64,000 nt of DNA from Mantis religiosa (lineage: Eukaryota; Arthropoda; Insecta; Mantodea; Mantidae). The DNA is taken from the NCBI GenBank assembly GCA_030765055.1, contig CM060958.1, forward strand, positions 108,674,127-108,738,126, read 5' to 3'. The translations under genes and the position numbers were made by a program. The notes beneath the pieces are model-generated. The model searched no databases and was not told where the DNA came from. It saw only the letters and a program-made list of their open reading frames with translations. Every line of letters begins with the position of its first letter. Positions within the stretch are counted from its first letter, which is position 1. Below, one piece after another: positions 55,570-64,000 of this stretch.

Positions 55570-55916
55570 TTACAAGTTTCGTGGCATTAATACGCGTTTG
55601 TTAACATTTTCAGAAAACAGGCTGGTGAAATGCAAGAAATTTAACAGCTTTGTTACTTTACATTTATTAACGTCTACTTTAACATTTGTTGGTGCAATAG
55701 ATCTTCCAGAACGTGGTAAATCTTTACTGTTTTCTTTTGCATTGTTGAAACGTTGGAACCATCGAGCCACACGTTTACTAACGACGCCTTCTGCCACTTC
55801 GTTGAGGCAGCGGATTTATAATCTTGTTTCCAGTAGTGTATTAGGAGGACTCTAAGTTCAAACTTTGTTATCCCTATTTTGTGATTGTTTATTAACAACT
55901 GAAGACATGCATACAA
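55570..55916 (-). pseudogene. Mariner transposase N-terminal fragment
   Basis: Two overlapping minus-strand frames give TKFELRVLLIHYWKQDYKSA and then AEGVVSKRVARWFQRFNNAK, ENSKDLPRSGRS. F..R.L..HYWKQ.......A followed by WFQRFN.G....D.PRSGRP is the first HTH pair of irritans/SETMAR-type mariners. One frameshift separates the two parts. The sequence after RSGR is unrelated, so the catalytic domain is missing. Confidence 0.75.
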
Positions 55917-55919
55917 GCA

Positions 55920-56228
55920 ATGTACGCAACACTAGCCATAGTATCTTTTAAACAGCATTGCCAAACCAAAGAAACCAAATAAATTTTCCAAAATACTGAT
56001 ATTAGTTTTGAGACAGCGTAATACCAAAGCTCAAAGTTTTTATTTGTTATAATTTTAGGGATACAATGTGTAAAACTTAAACATATTGGAGGAAAATAAA
56101 ACTGCAGTATTTTCATGCGATGAAAATGTACATTATGAGAAAATGATTTTAAATATTGGTGGTATTATTTTACATTTGAAACTGATGATTTAACGATGAC
56201 GTGAGAAGTAATTAAAGCATAACTATCT
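55920..56228. other. Unassigned AT-rich DNA
   Basis: No feature recognised between the mariner fragment and the next mariner. Confidence 0.4.
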
Positions 56229-56231
56229 GTA

Positions 56232-57525
56232 CGAGGGTTGAGTCAAAAAGTAATTCCTCCTATTTTTTTCTCTTTTAATTGCCAAGAAAGTTGAATCCAA
56301 TTTACATAGCTTGAAAACTACAACATTGACGATTAATTTGTCACTATTCAATATAATCTCCGTCCTTTTCTACAGTTTTGGTCCACCTATTAACTAGGGC
56401 ATGTATTCCAGTGTGGTAAAACACACGGTCTTGCTTCCTAAGACATTGACACACGGACGTTTTCACAGCCTCCTCATCTTCAAAATGAATCCCAAGATGA
56501 GCTCCCTTTAATGGTCCGAACAGATGGAATTTTGATGGTGCCAGGCCAGGTTAGGGCTGTATGGAGGGGTGAGGTAAGACTTGCCATCCCAACTTCTCAA
56601 TGCAAAAGAAGAATATCCGCCATAGTTTTTGTTGGGCGAACTCGGCGAACACGTGATTTCAGCTTTTTGAGAGTTCTGACGTATTGGACAGAATTTATTG
56701 TGCATCCCTACTCCAAAAAATCAATCATAAGAACACCCTCTACATCCCAAAACACTGTCGCCATAACTTTCCCTGCCGACCACTGAGTTTTGATTTTTTT
56801 TCCTTCGATGACGTTGCGTGATGCCATTCCATTGACTGCTTCTTTGATTCAGGTTCAAAAAAATGAACCCACGTTTCGTCTCCAGTAACATATTTTCTAG
56901 AAACTCCTCTCCCTCCAAATTGAAGCGCTGCAAGTGTTCAGAAGCTATTGTTTTCCTTGTTTCTTTGTTTTGGGCGGTTAACATTCTTGGTACCCAACGT
57001 GAACAAACTTTTGAGTAACCCAGTTGTTGAATAATCGTCATCACACTGCCTTTACTGAGGGAGAATATGCGACACAATTCCCCTATTGTTACCCGGCGAT
57101 CACTACGAATGATGTCATTGACTCGCTGAATGTTGCGTGGAGTCACTGCAGTCACCAGCCTGCCGCTTCGCTTTTCATCTGCCAGTGATGTTTGGCCTTC
57201 AGCTTCGTTACAGCGACGAACCCATCGTCTAACAGTGCTGACATCCACCGTTGCATCAGCATACACATTTTTTAGCCTTTCGTGAATGCGAATTGGTGTT
57301 TCACCTTCCGCAGTGAAAAATTCAATCACAGAACGCTGTGTAATACGTATGTCGATGTCAGCCATTTTGCAAGTGGATGCAGTGCTGCTACCTGTTGACT
57401 TAGGAAGTTACTACTGCAGGGGATTGGAGAAGAAGGTTTGAGGTATTGCGCCAAATTCAAAGTTTTCACATAACTTCCTTATTTAAGGAAGAAAATAGGA
57501 GGCATTACTTTTTGTCCCACCCTTG
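56232..57525 (-). mobile_element. Decayed full-length mariner (1294 bp)
   Basis: Left end CGAGGGTTGAGTCAAAAAGT, then AATTCCTCCTATTTTTTT. The inverted right end (57487-57525) reads CAAGGGTGGGACAAAAAGTA, then ATGCCTCCTATTTTCTTCC. TA flanks both sides (56230-56231, 57526-57527). The transposase frame starts at 57365 and breaks before the first catalytic aspartate. Confidence 0.88.
56721..57365 (-). pseudogene. Mariner transposase, frameshifted
   Basis: The 214-codon frame starts MADIDIRITQRSVIEFFTAE and keeps both HTH units (STVRRWVRRCNEAEGQTSL; IGELCRIFSLSKGSVMTII) and the linker YSKVCSRWVPRMLTAQ. After FNLEGEEFLENM a one-base shift moves the true reading (YVTGDETWVHFFEPESKK, with the first catalytic aspartate) to another frame. 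The remaining residues are out-of-frame. Further stops lie downstream toward 56450. The intact DNA-binding half could in principle still be translated, but the catalytic half cannot. Confidence 0.85.
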
Positions 57526-57665
57526 TAAATACTGTCGACATATTAAAACGACCAATAGATGGAGTCAACATGAAAAATTCAATGCTATGGCTGGGATTTG
57601 AACCACGGATTTATGACATTGAATTTTTCATGTTGACTCTATTTATAAAAATAAACCTTAGGCTA

Positions 57666-58993
57666 CGAGGGCTATCCAGAAAGTAGATTACGTTTTCGTC
57701 TGTTTCCGCTAGGGGCGGGGCTAGCGCGGCCATCTTGGGGTCAGAGCGTTGCGCAGCTCAGTCGGTATCTAGCCGTGCTAGTGAGAGGTTCGTGCTGTGC
57801 TCCGTTCAGATACTGTGACGGTTTGAAATGTCTGCGTTAATTGAAAATCCCGTGAGCTGCGTGCAGTAATAAGGTTTCTGACTGCAAAAAACTGTAAACC
57901 GATAGAAATCTATCGGCAGCTTTGTGAAGTGTATGGGGACAACATTATCACTGAAGGTGGAGTGCGTCAGTGGGTCATCAGATTTAAAAATGGCCGAACC
58001 AATGTTCACGACGAAGATCGAAGTGGGAGACCCAGCATAGTGACTGCCGAACTTGTCGAAAAAGTCGATGCTAAAGTCCGTGAAAATCGAAGGTTCACAA
58101 TAACGGAACTTTCTTTGAGTTTTCCACAAATTTCGCGAAGTTTGTTGCACGAAATCATCAGCGAAAAGCTTGGTTACCACAAGTTTTGTGCAAGATGGAT
58201 TCCAAAAATCTTGACAGAGGACCACAAAAATCAGCGAATGGCTGCAGCGTTGAACTTTTTGGACGTTTACCATAAGGATGGTGACTCTTTACTCGATCGC
58301 ATCGTTACTGGTGACGAAACATGGGTGAAACACGTGAACTGTGAAACGAAATTGCAATCAATGCAGTGGGGGCACACAAGTTCTCCCCAAAAACCCAAGA
58401 AATGCATGCAAACAATGTCGGCAAGGAAGATGATGGCGACTGTTTTTTGGGACAGAAAAGGTGTGATTTTGGTGGACTTCCTGGAAAGAGGCACTACAAT
58501 AAACTCTCAAAGGTATTGCCAAACTCTCCAAAAACTCAGAAGAGCCATTCAAAACAAGCGCAGAGGAATGTTGAGCTCTAAGATCTTGTTGATACACGAC
58601 AACGCCCGGCCCCACACGGCAAATGTCACTCGTGAAGTTCTTGAATCTTTTAAGTGGGAGTTGTTTCCTCATCCGCCGTACAGTCCCGACCTGGCACCGA
58701 GCGACTTCCACCTATTCCCAGCAATGAAGAACTGGCTGGCTATGCAGCGTTATGATGACGACGCACAGCTGCAAGAAGAGGTAACGAAGTGGTTGAAGGC
58801 GCAGGCGGCCGAATTTTTCGACGAAGGAATTTCCAAGCTCGTACATCGCTACGATAAATGCCTTAATTTGAATGGTGACTATGTCGAAAAGTAGTATTTG
58901 AGTGTGGCTTTCATCTGTATATAATAAAATTTGTTTCCTATACTTTGTTTACTTTTTATTCCAAAACGTAATCTACTTTCTGGATAGCCCTCG
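57666..58993 (+). mobile_element. Almost intact mariner (1328 bp)
   Basis: Both ends read CGAGGGCTATCCAGAAAGTA then GATTACGTTTT inward, matching at about 31 of 33 positions. TA at 57664-57665 and 58994-58995 is the target duplication. The inserted length and the long open transposase frame point to a recent arrival. It landed within a SINE-C tail. Confidence 0.95.
57828..58894 (+). pseudogene. Mariner transposase, one frameshift from intact
   Basis: The enzyme excises and inserts the element at TA. An ATG at 57828 starts MSALIENP and then hits a stop. From 57848 to 58894 another frame is open without interruption: RAVIRFLTAKNCKPIEIYRQ starts the first HTH. The later blocks are GRTNVHDEDRSGRPS, then FTITELSLSFPQISRSLLHE for the second HTH, and CARWIPKILTEDHK for the linker. 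The catalytic aspartates are at 58313 (TGDETW), 58598 (IHDNARPH) and 58703 (YSPDLAPSDFHLF). The last two are 34 residues apart, the mariner DD34D spacing. All catalytic residues are present. The only fault I see is a small indel around codon 9, so total length would be close to 350 residues. Confidence 0.9.
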
Positions 58994-59044
58994 TATATAT
59001 GGCTAGTGTGAAAAAATGACTAATTTCCATCTATTAACTTGAAT

Positions 59045-60050
59045 AAAACAACCAGTTTATTAACTTACAAAAATCCTAAATTTATAAGCATTTTCGAAAG
59101 TTTCCATAAGTAGATTCCCTTTTTGGGATAAGTATCATAACCTTTTTAAAATTGTTATTAACTAATGAACACTGTTTCTTAGAGTGATTTTCTCCTTGCT
59201 ATAGCAGGCACATATCGTAAACAAGCAAGCACTTTGTTGCTGGGAGAAGTATCTACAAATAGAAATGGATCATTCAGGTTAGATAATAAAACTGACAAAA
59301 AAGGATATAGCTGATGACTGATGTCAATGGAGTCGGTTGACATTTATCACAGCGTTAACAATCGGATCAAGAGATCAGCCATTTTTCCGTCACAGCAAGC
59401 CGCCTAGCAACACGTCCAACATGATTGATCAGTAAAAAAAAAGAAGAAACATCGCAGTCTCGACATTCTCTTTAAGCTAACTTACAATCGATCAGTGCGA
59501 TTAATCAAATGGATATAATTACGAGAGTATGTAATCGATTGAGTCGGCGATCACGGAGATTTTAATTAAATGATTTGATCAGTAATAGTGGACAGGTAAG
59601 CGACTTGAAGCCTTGGCCAGCTTGGGCGGCCTTCGAGGGGGCTAGCCTACCTTCATTAGAACGCATCGCTTCCATAGAGGCGCTAAGGAAAGGACGAGTT
59701 CTAACCTTAATTTTAATAATCACGTGCTGCCACATTATGCTGAACCACTCAGCACTAACTGCTGTTAGGTGGCTGTTAGGTAGCTTTTTCCAACATCATG
59801 ACATATATTACTTGCTATCTACAACATGCGTTTTTCAAACTGACATTTTCCTTTTTTATTACGGTATATTTACACGTGTTTAGAAGTCCAACTTTATCTA
59901 GTTTCACTGCTATCTGCCAGTAATAATCTACGGGCACATAGTTTCACTAATACATTTGATTATAAAGTAAATACTCCATAGTGTATGAAATAATTTGTGT
60001 TTCTGTTTTCTAAAAGTTTTTCAACTTTGAGCTCCTTATTTGATAATATT
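59045..60050. other. Unassigned DNA
   Basis: A 102-codon frame at 59575-59883 has no domain. No repeat partner recognised. Confidence 0.35.
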
Positions 60051-60052
60051 AA

Positions 60053-60232
60053 ATGACACGAGTCAGTTGGAGAATTTAATGTCATGTTGGCATGTTGGCC
60101 ATAATAGCTCAATGGTTTAGAGCGGCTGGGCGGAGACCAAAAGATCCGAGGCTTAAATCGCAGTTATGGCATTAAATTTTTCAGTCTGGCTCTAACCTTT
60201 CATAGTACGTCCTACACATGGCTGGTGTAGTG
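60053..60232 (+). repeat. SINE-C copy fused to a truncated mariner
   Basis: CACGAGTCAGTTGGAGAATT, A-box AATAGCTCAATGGTTTAGAG, degraded B-box GGCTTAAATCGCAG, and tail TTAAATTTTTCAGTCTGGC ending CATGGCTGGTGTAGTG. The next base begins mariner coding sequence. Confidence 0.75.
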
Positions 60233-60790
60233 ATCATCCGTGGTACCCACCTGGAAGACACTTTTCGCATTCTCAGGTCATCATGCAGGATTGTGTGTAC
60301 AGATCCCACGGAAATGCCAATTTTGGAGGTAATATCGGCAATGCTCAATCGGTAATCCTCCAAAACAACGTTCTCCACTCGCTGGATCATGTCGTCAGAC
60401 CGGCTGGTGCGAGGCCATAACTGTCTTGGTTTGTTGTCACACGATGTGCTGCCTCCATTTAACTGTCGCACCCAGAAACGCACATTAGATACATCCATGG
60501 TACCATCACTATATGCCTCACTCAACTGGCGATGAATATCAGTAGGTGTCACATCACGAAAATGGAGAATACGAATGATTACACGCTGTTCTTGCAATGA
60601 AAACGTCACCATTTTAAGTATCAAAATCAGTCCTAAGTCTCGTCGCTGCCACTAGAGTTCTATGCACTGTACAGTGCTGCCATCTCTGTCACGCATTTAC
60701 AAAGAGTCCAGGTGTATTAAAAAAACAGAAGTTCCTATCTGGTCCCAGTACTGACAAAAATAGGAGGTGTTATAACTTGAACGCACCTCG
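60233..60790 (-). pseudogene. Truncated mariner: TIR and HTH region only
   Basis: The terminus near 60790 reads inward CGAGGTGCGTTCAAGTTATA then ACACCTCCTATTTTTG. The minus-strand frame starts MVTFSLQEQRVIIRILHF and keeps the first HTH (IHRQLSEAYSDGTMDVSNV, RFWVRQLNGG). The second HTH (YRLSIADITSKIGISVGSVH) and the linker RKVSSRWVPRM follow, and then it ends at the SINE-C junction. The 147 codons at 60624-60181 include about 15 residues read from SINE-C. The catalytic domain and the other terminus are gone. Confidence 0.85.
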
Positions 60791-60846
60791 AAATTAATAA
60801 ATTAATTTTCAATTATATATTAAATTGATAATTTTAAGCCATATGC

Positions 60847-60899
<53 letters not shown>

Positions 60900-60905
60900 A
60901 CACAC
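60847..60905. repeat. (CA)n microsatellite
   Basis: About 28 CA units with one T interruption near 60895. Confidence 0.95.
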
Positions 60906-60909
60906 CGAG

Positions 60910-61585
60910 AAAAACTATGAAAGAAATGCTTCTTCTGTTTCAGCAACTGGAAATGGACCTTCTGGGGAAATAAATTGAAATAGATATAATTAAATCATAC
61001 TTGGCTTAACCATCCTCGGGTTACAGAAACTCAACTTCAGAAAGCTTACCTCAGTTGCCGTTGCAGTCATCTCTAAATTCGTAGGTGTAAAGAATCATTT
61101 GTTTTCTGACAGAACGTTACGAAAACATTGCAAAACTTCTCTCCGCATCAACAGATGTCGCTGGTCCATACTTGAAATGAGTGAAATCTTATGGAGAAAA
61201 ATAGTGGGATATTTAGAGAGCGTTTGCAAGGTTCTGTGCTGATGCTAATGACTTGAATACAATAGAAAGCGTCCTCTACTTGTTAACTGCTGTATCCAGT
61301 CTTAGTAGAACGTATTAGTTAAAAGAAATTAGAATTTACGCTAGACTCTGTTGAACAGGTCAAAGACAGTTAAAGTTAGTTAAAGGTCTAAAAACAACTG
61401 GTAAACGAAACAAAAAATATAATGAAAAGTGCCTTAAATAAAAAATACATAAAAAGACAAAATAGGGCAAATAAATTCAGCCTTTTTCTGGCCTTTAGTG
61501 CCAATAATTATCATATATTATGTATGGTCTGATATTCAGACACAAAGAAGGAAAGAAGGATTTTCCTCAACTTTCTAGCCATATA
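60910..61585. other. Unassigned DNA
   Basis: No feature recognised before the LINE-2 copy. Confidence 0.35.
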
Positions 61586-61589
61586 ACGG

Positions 61590-62720
61590 GTAGAAGGGGT
61601 CAATAAATTTGAATACTTAGAAATGAGGTTGAATACCAATGGAAAATGGGGAGCACATAGGAGAGAAACTAAAGCAAAAGGGATAAGCATATGCAAATAT
61701 AAGCTAGAAATGACAACGAAGTGGTTAGAAACAATGTATGAGGCACTAGTGGAATCCAAAATGTTGTATGCAGTGGAGATCTGGGGGGCGCAGAGGCAAA
61801 CAAAACGGTGGACCAAAACTACAGAAGGTTTTGTAATGAGCTACTAGGCTTACCAAGATCAGCACCTAGGGAGGTAGCTTTAGTAGAATTAGGAAAGGCA
61901 AGAAGAAATGGAATAAAAAATGGAAGGAATATAATATTCTGGAATAGGTGTTTGGCCAAAGCAGAAGACAGCAAAAAAGATAAGAGAACTCAAACAGTTG
62001 GTCAGAGATAGGAGAAGTTATGAAAAAAATAGAAATGGGATATAAATGGAGATTAGAGGAAAGGAATACAAGCGATGTGTATAAATAGGTAAAATGCAGA
62101 ATAGAAGACATAAAAAGGCAGGGAAAATGGGGAAGTCTAGAAAATACGAAATCATTACTGCTTCACAAACAAATAAAAAGAAACTGGGGACGAGAAGCAT
62201 ACGTAGATTACTGCAATAGGCAAGAGAGAGAAGGGCTAGCTTGGTTGAGAACAGGAACAATATTACTAAGAGCGGGAGGGAAAAGGAAATGTGTGAATTG
62301 TGTTTTGAAAAGGAAAGCATAGCACACTATGTAACAGAATGCGAGGAGGTAGCAATATGGAGAAAAAAGGTTTGGGAGGAAAAAATGGGAGAAAGTAGAG
62401 AAGAGGATAGTAGCTATAAAAATGTTAACAGGAAAGGAGGGAAAGAAGGCAAGAAGTATTGGTGAGTTCTTACAGAAAGTAAAAGAAAAATGGACAAGAA
62501 GTTTAATAAAAAATAAGAAAAGAAGAGGGGCGGTGGGAGGAAAAGGGCTAATTAAGTAACAAGGAGATATGGAGGTTAAGAGCTACCTGGCAGACCATAG
62601 GACCAGGGTGTCGTGTAAGCCAAGATAGCAACAAGGCAAACAAAAATGTAGCCTAAAGCTGTAAAGTGTAAAAAACTTGTAAAATTTTGGAATATGCATA
62701 ATAAATAATTCATTCATTCA
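61590..62720 (+). mobile_element. LINE-2 3' fragment
   Basis: The most extended LINE-2 copy. Reverse-transcriptase C-terminus: VNKFEYLEMRLNTNGKWGAH, then LEMTTKWLETMYEALVESKM (61594-61800). A frame change follows, then LLGLPRSAPREVALVELGKA at 61840-61910. The zinc knuckle MCELCFEKESIAHYVTECEE lies near 62289-62350. The 3' end AATATGCATAATAAATAATT leads into CATTCATTCA repeats at 62711-62721. Frames at 61623, 61808 and 62241 are pieces of one broken ORF. Confidence 0.85.
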
Positions 62721-62724
62721 ATAT

Positions 62725-63340
62725 ATAAGGTTTTCTAAGAGTAGTTATTTCAGGAATATGTAGAGAGAGTTGAATGAATATAAAGCATAGCGAAACACAG
62801 TGGCACCGATTCATAGCATCTCGTGATTTGCAGAAAACGAAACACAAACAAACTGCTTCTATTTTTAACTCTCAGTGGTTAAAAACGCCTTAAACAGAAC
62901 AAAACAAGAAGGACAGAAGTAACCAGTCGCAACTCGTTTGTGGATCTAAAAATATATGTTCGGAATTTGAAGTGTCTCCTTATTGTAGCAGCCACCTTGG
63001 GGTGGCACAAACAATCGTGATTCACCCAGACTGTGTTTTCGTGCTTCCATTTTTATTCAGCATCAGAAACCTGTTTTCTTTCAGACTGCTGCTTTGGCGA
63101 CATATTTGTTTCTTCTCAAAGAACTACTCTTAGTCAACACAGCGTGTTCGATTCACAAGCCGCGATTCGTGGCTGAAGGATTACGCCCCATCGTTCGTAG
63201 AGTCTGAAGTTCTCAATGAATGTGTGATTTTAATGTAATAAGAAATGTTATACAAATTCAAAGGCTAATACTAAATCATACATATATTCTTAAGTGTATA
63301 TGTAACATGTTTTCCCTCAGAATTTTTATGTTGGTTTTGG
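62725..63340. other. Unassigned DNA
   Basis: No feature recognised. Confidence 0.35.
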
Positions 63341-63347
63341 AAATTAA

Positions 63348-63640
63348 GTCCTGCGTTGTGGCATGGTGGGCTAGAGGGTTGTTCTTTGGTTCCATGTCAC
63401 GGGTTCGATTCCACCCCAGAGTGTTGCAGATTTTAAGGCCCAGATATAGGACCGCTGCCCACTCAGCATCGTGAGCAAATTGAAGACCTACGGTAGATAG
63501 CGTACGCGGACTAGAAAGTCTATATTTCCAACTGGAGGTGCGTGATGCTAACTACATTGCCTCCTCGTATTGGTTGGATGATCACCCAATTCTGCCTTGC
63601 GTATGTGGGCTTGAGGCCAGCAGTATGTGGGTCGTAGATA
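63348..63640 (+). repeat. SINE-F copy 2
   Basis: GTCCTGCGTTGTGGCATGG, GTGGGCTAGAGGG and B-box CACGGGTTCGATTCCACCC. The body shares ATATAGGACCGCTGCCCACT, CAGCATCGTGAG, ATTGGTTGGATGATCACCC and GAGGCCAGCAGT with copy 1 at 4888. Confidence 0.75.
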
Positions 63641-63726
63641 GTTACGGCATATTTTTCATAAAATTAGGGATTACACTTTATTTTCTTTCACTTTTAGTTA
63701 TATAATTTATATTTTCTTTTACATAA

Positions 63727-64000
63727 TGAAGTTGGATTCTGAGTATGGGGACTCTGCCCCATCATTTACCACAGTGAAATTTTGGGTAGCTGAATTTAAA
63801 CGTGGCCGTAAGACCTTGGGACACGATGAACGTTTGGGTCCAAAAACTGTAACTACCAACGAAAATATTGCTAAAGTTCACTAAATGTGCTAGACCACCG
63901 CGGAATTAATTTGAGAGAGACAGCAGAGGCTATGAACATCTCAAAAGAACGTGTTTGTCACATATTAAATCAACATTTAGACATGATAAAGCTGTCCGCG
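63727..64000 (+). pseudogene. Mariner transposase start, cut by window end
   Basis: From ATG at 63727 the frame reads MKLDSEYGDSAPSFTTVKFW, then VAEFKRGRKTLGHDERLG. This is the first HTH of a mariner, with the usual W...F..GR..L.DDERSGRP pattern. It runs to a stop near 63885 (IAKVH then stop). Beyond it, other frames give REIAEAMNIS-like, KERVCHILNQHLDMIKLS, the second HTH. At least one frameshift is visible. The catalytic part is outside the window. Confidence 0.8.

Larger units (their letters stand above)
57555..59040 (+). repeat. SINE-C pair interrupted by a mariner
   Basis: Antisense SINE-C tail and head (AGATGGAGTCAACATGAAAA ... GGGATTTGAACCACGGAT) run straight into a sense tail (CATTGAATTTTTCATGTTGA), giving a short inverted pair. 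The sense tail continues to AAACCTTAGGCTA at 57665. It resumes at 58994 as TATATATGGCTAGTGTG, to about 59040. The uninterrupted sequence exists at 7590-7650 (AAACCTTAACCTATATACGG). Confidence 0.8.

Overview
This window reads as AT-rich nuclear DNA from an insect. It holds almost no host genes and is built from layered transposable-element relics. The arthropod reading rests on several mariner lineages, Jockey-type and tandem-tailed non-LTR elements, Gypsy-type LTR elements, hAT and PIF/Harbinger pieces, and tRNA-headed SINEs. The repeat density suggests a large genome, and a polyneopteran such as a cockroach or termite is my guess. The sequence does not prove it. I see no rRNA, CRISPR, operon or bacterial-type gene structure.

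The one good candidate for host coding DNA is a GC-rich exon at 21180-21511, bounded by AG and GTAAGT splice sites. A second stretch at 46858-47284 (minus) looks like a frameshifted, unrecognised pseudogene. Every other protein-like signal belongs to a mobile element.

Layout. 1-10 kb: HTH and hAT relics, a LINE 3' end, several SINEs, and a 310-bp-armed hairpin (9161-9840). 10.6-13.4 kb: a 2.4-kb non-autonomous hAT element inserted in the A-box region of a tRNA-headed repeat. That hAT itself carries a LINE with a 180-bp (CAT)n tail and a tandem SINE array. 14.2-15.5 kb: a decayed mariner. 16.5-17.7 kb: a SINE-like repeat split by a solo LTR. 23.6-28.7 kb: two copies of a MITE-like element, one split by a solo LTR and the other keeping the empty site, plus a long-TIR transposon between them. 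30.2-32.5 kb: a young Gypsy-type element with two nearly identical 545-bp LTRs and an internally deleted but open gag-pol reading frame. 32.9-34.2 kb: two LINE fragments. 35.7-44.8 kb: degenerate transposases and nested SINEs. 48.4-50.5 kb: LINE and SINEs, including one SINE inserted in another copy of its own family. 52-59 kb: solo LTR, a mariner split by other insertions, a Harbinger relic with 180-bp tandem repeats, a decayed mariner, and an almost intact mariner (57666-58993). 60-64 kb: a truncated mariner, a LINE 3' end, a SINE, and the start of another mariner that runs off the window.

The copies explain each other. Several nested insertions can be resolved to the base because another copy supplies the empty site or because target-site duplications (TSDs) are visible. 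Repeat families are named here only for cross-reference. SINE-A to SINE-F are tRNA-headed repeats. LINE-1 is the non-LTR family with microsatellite tails (11.1 kb, 53.3 kb). LINE-2 is the non-LTR family with a C-terminal zinc knuckle (2, 33, 49 and 62 kb).
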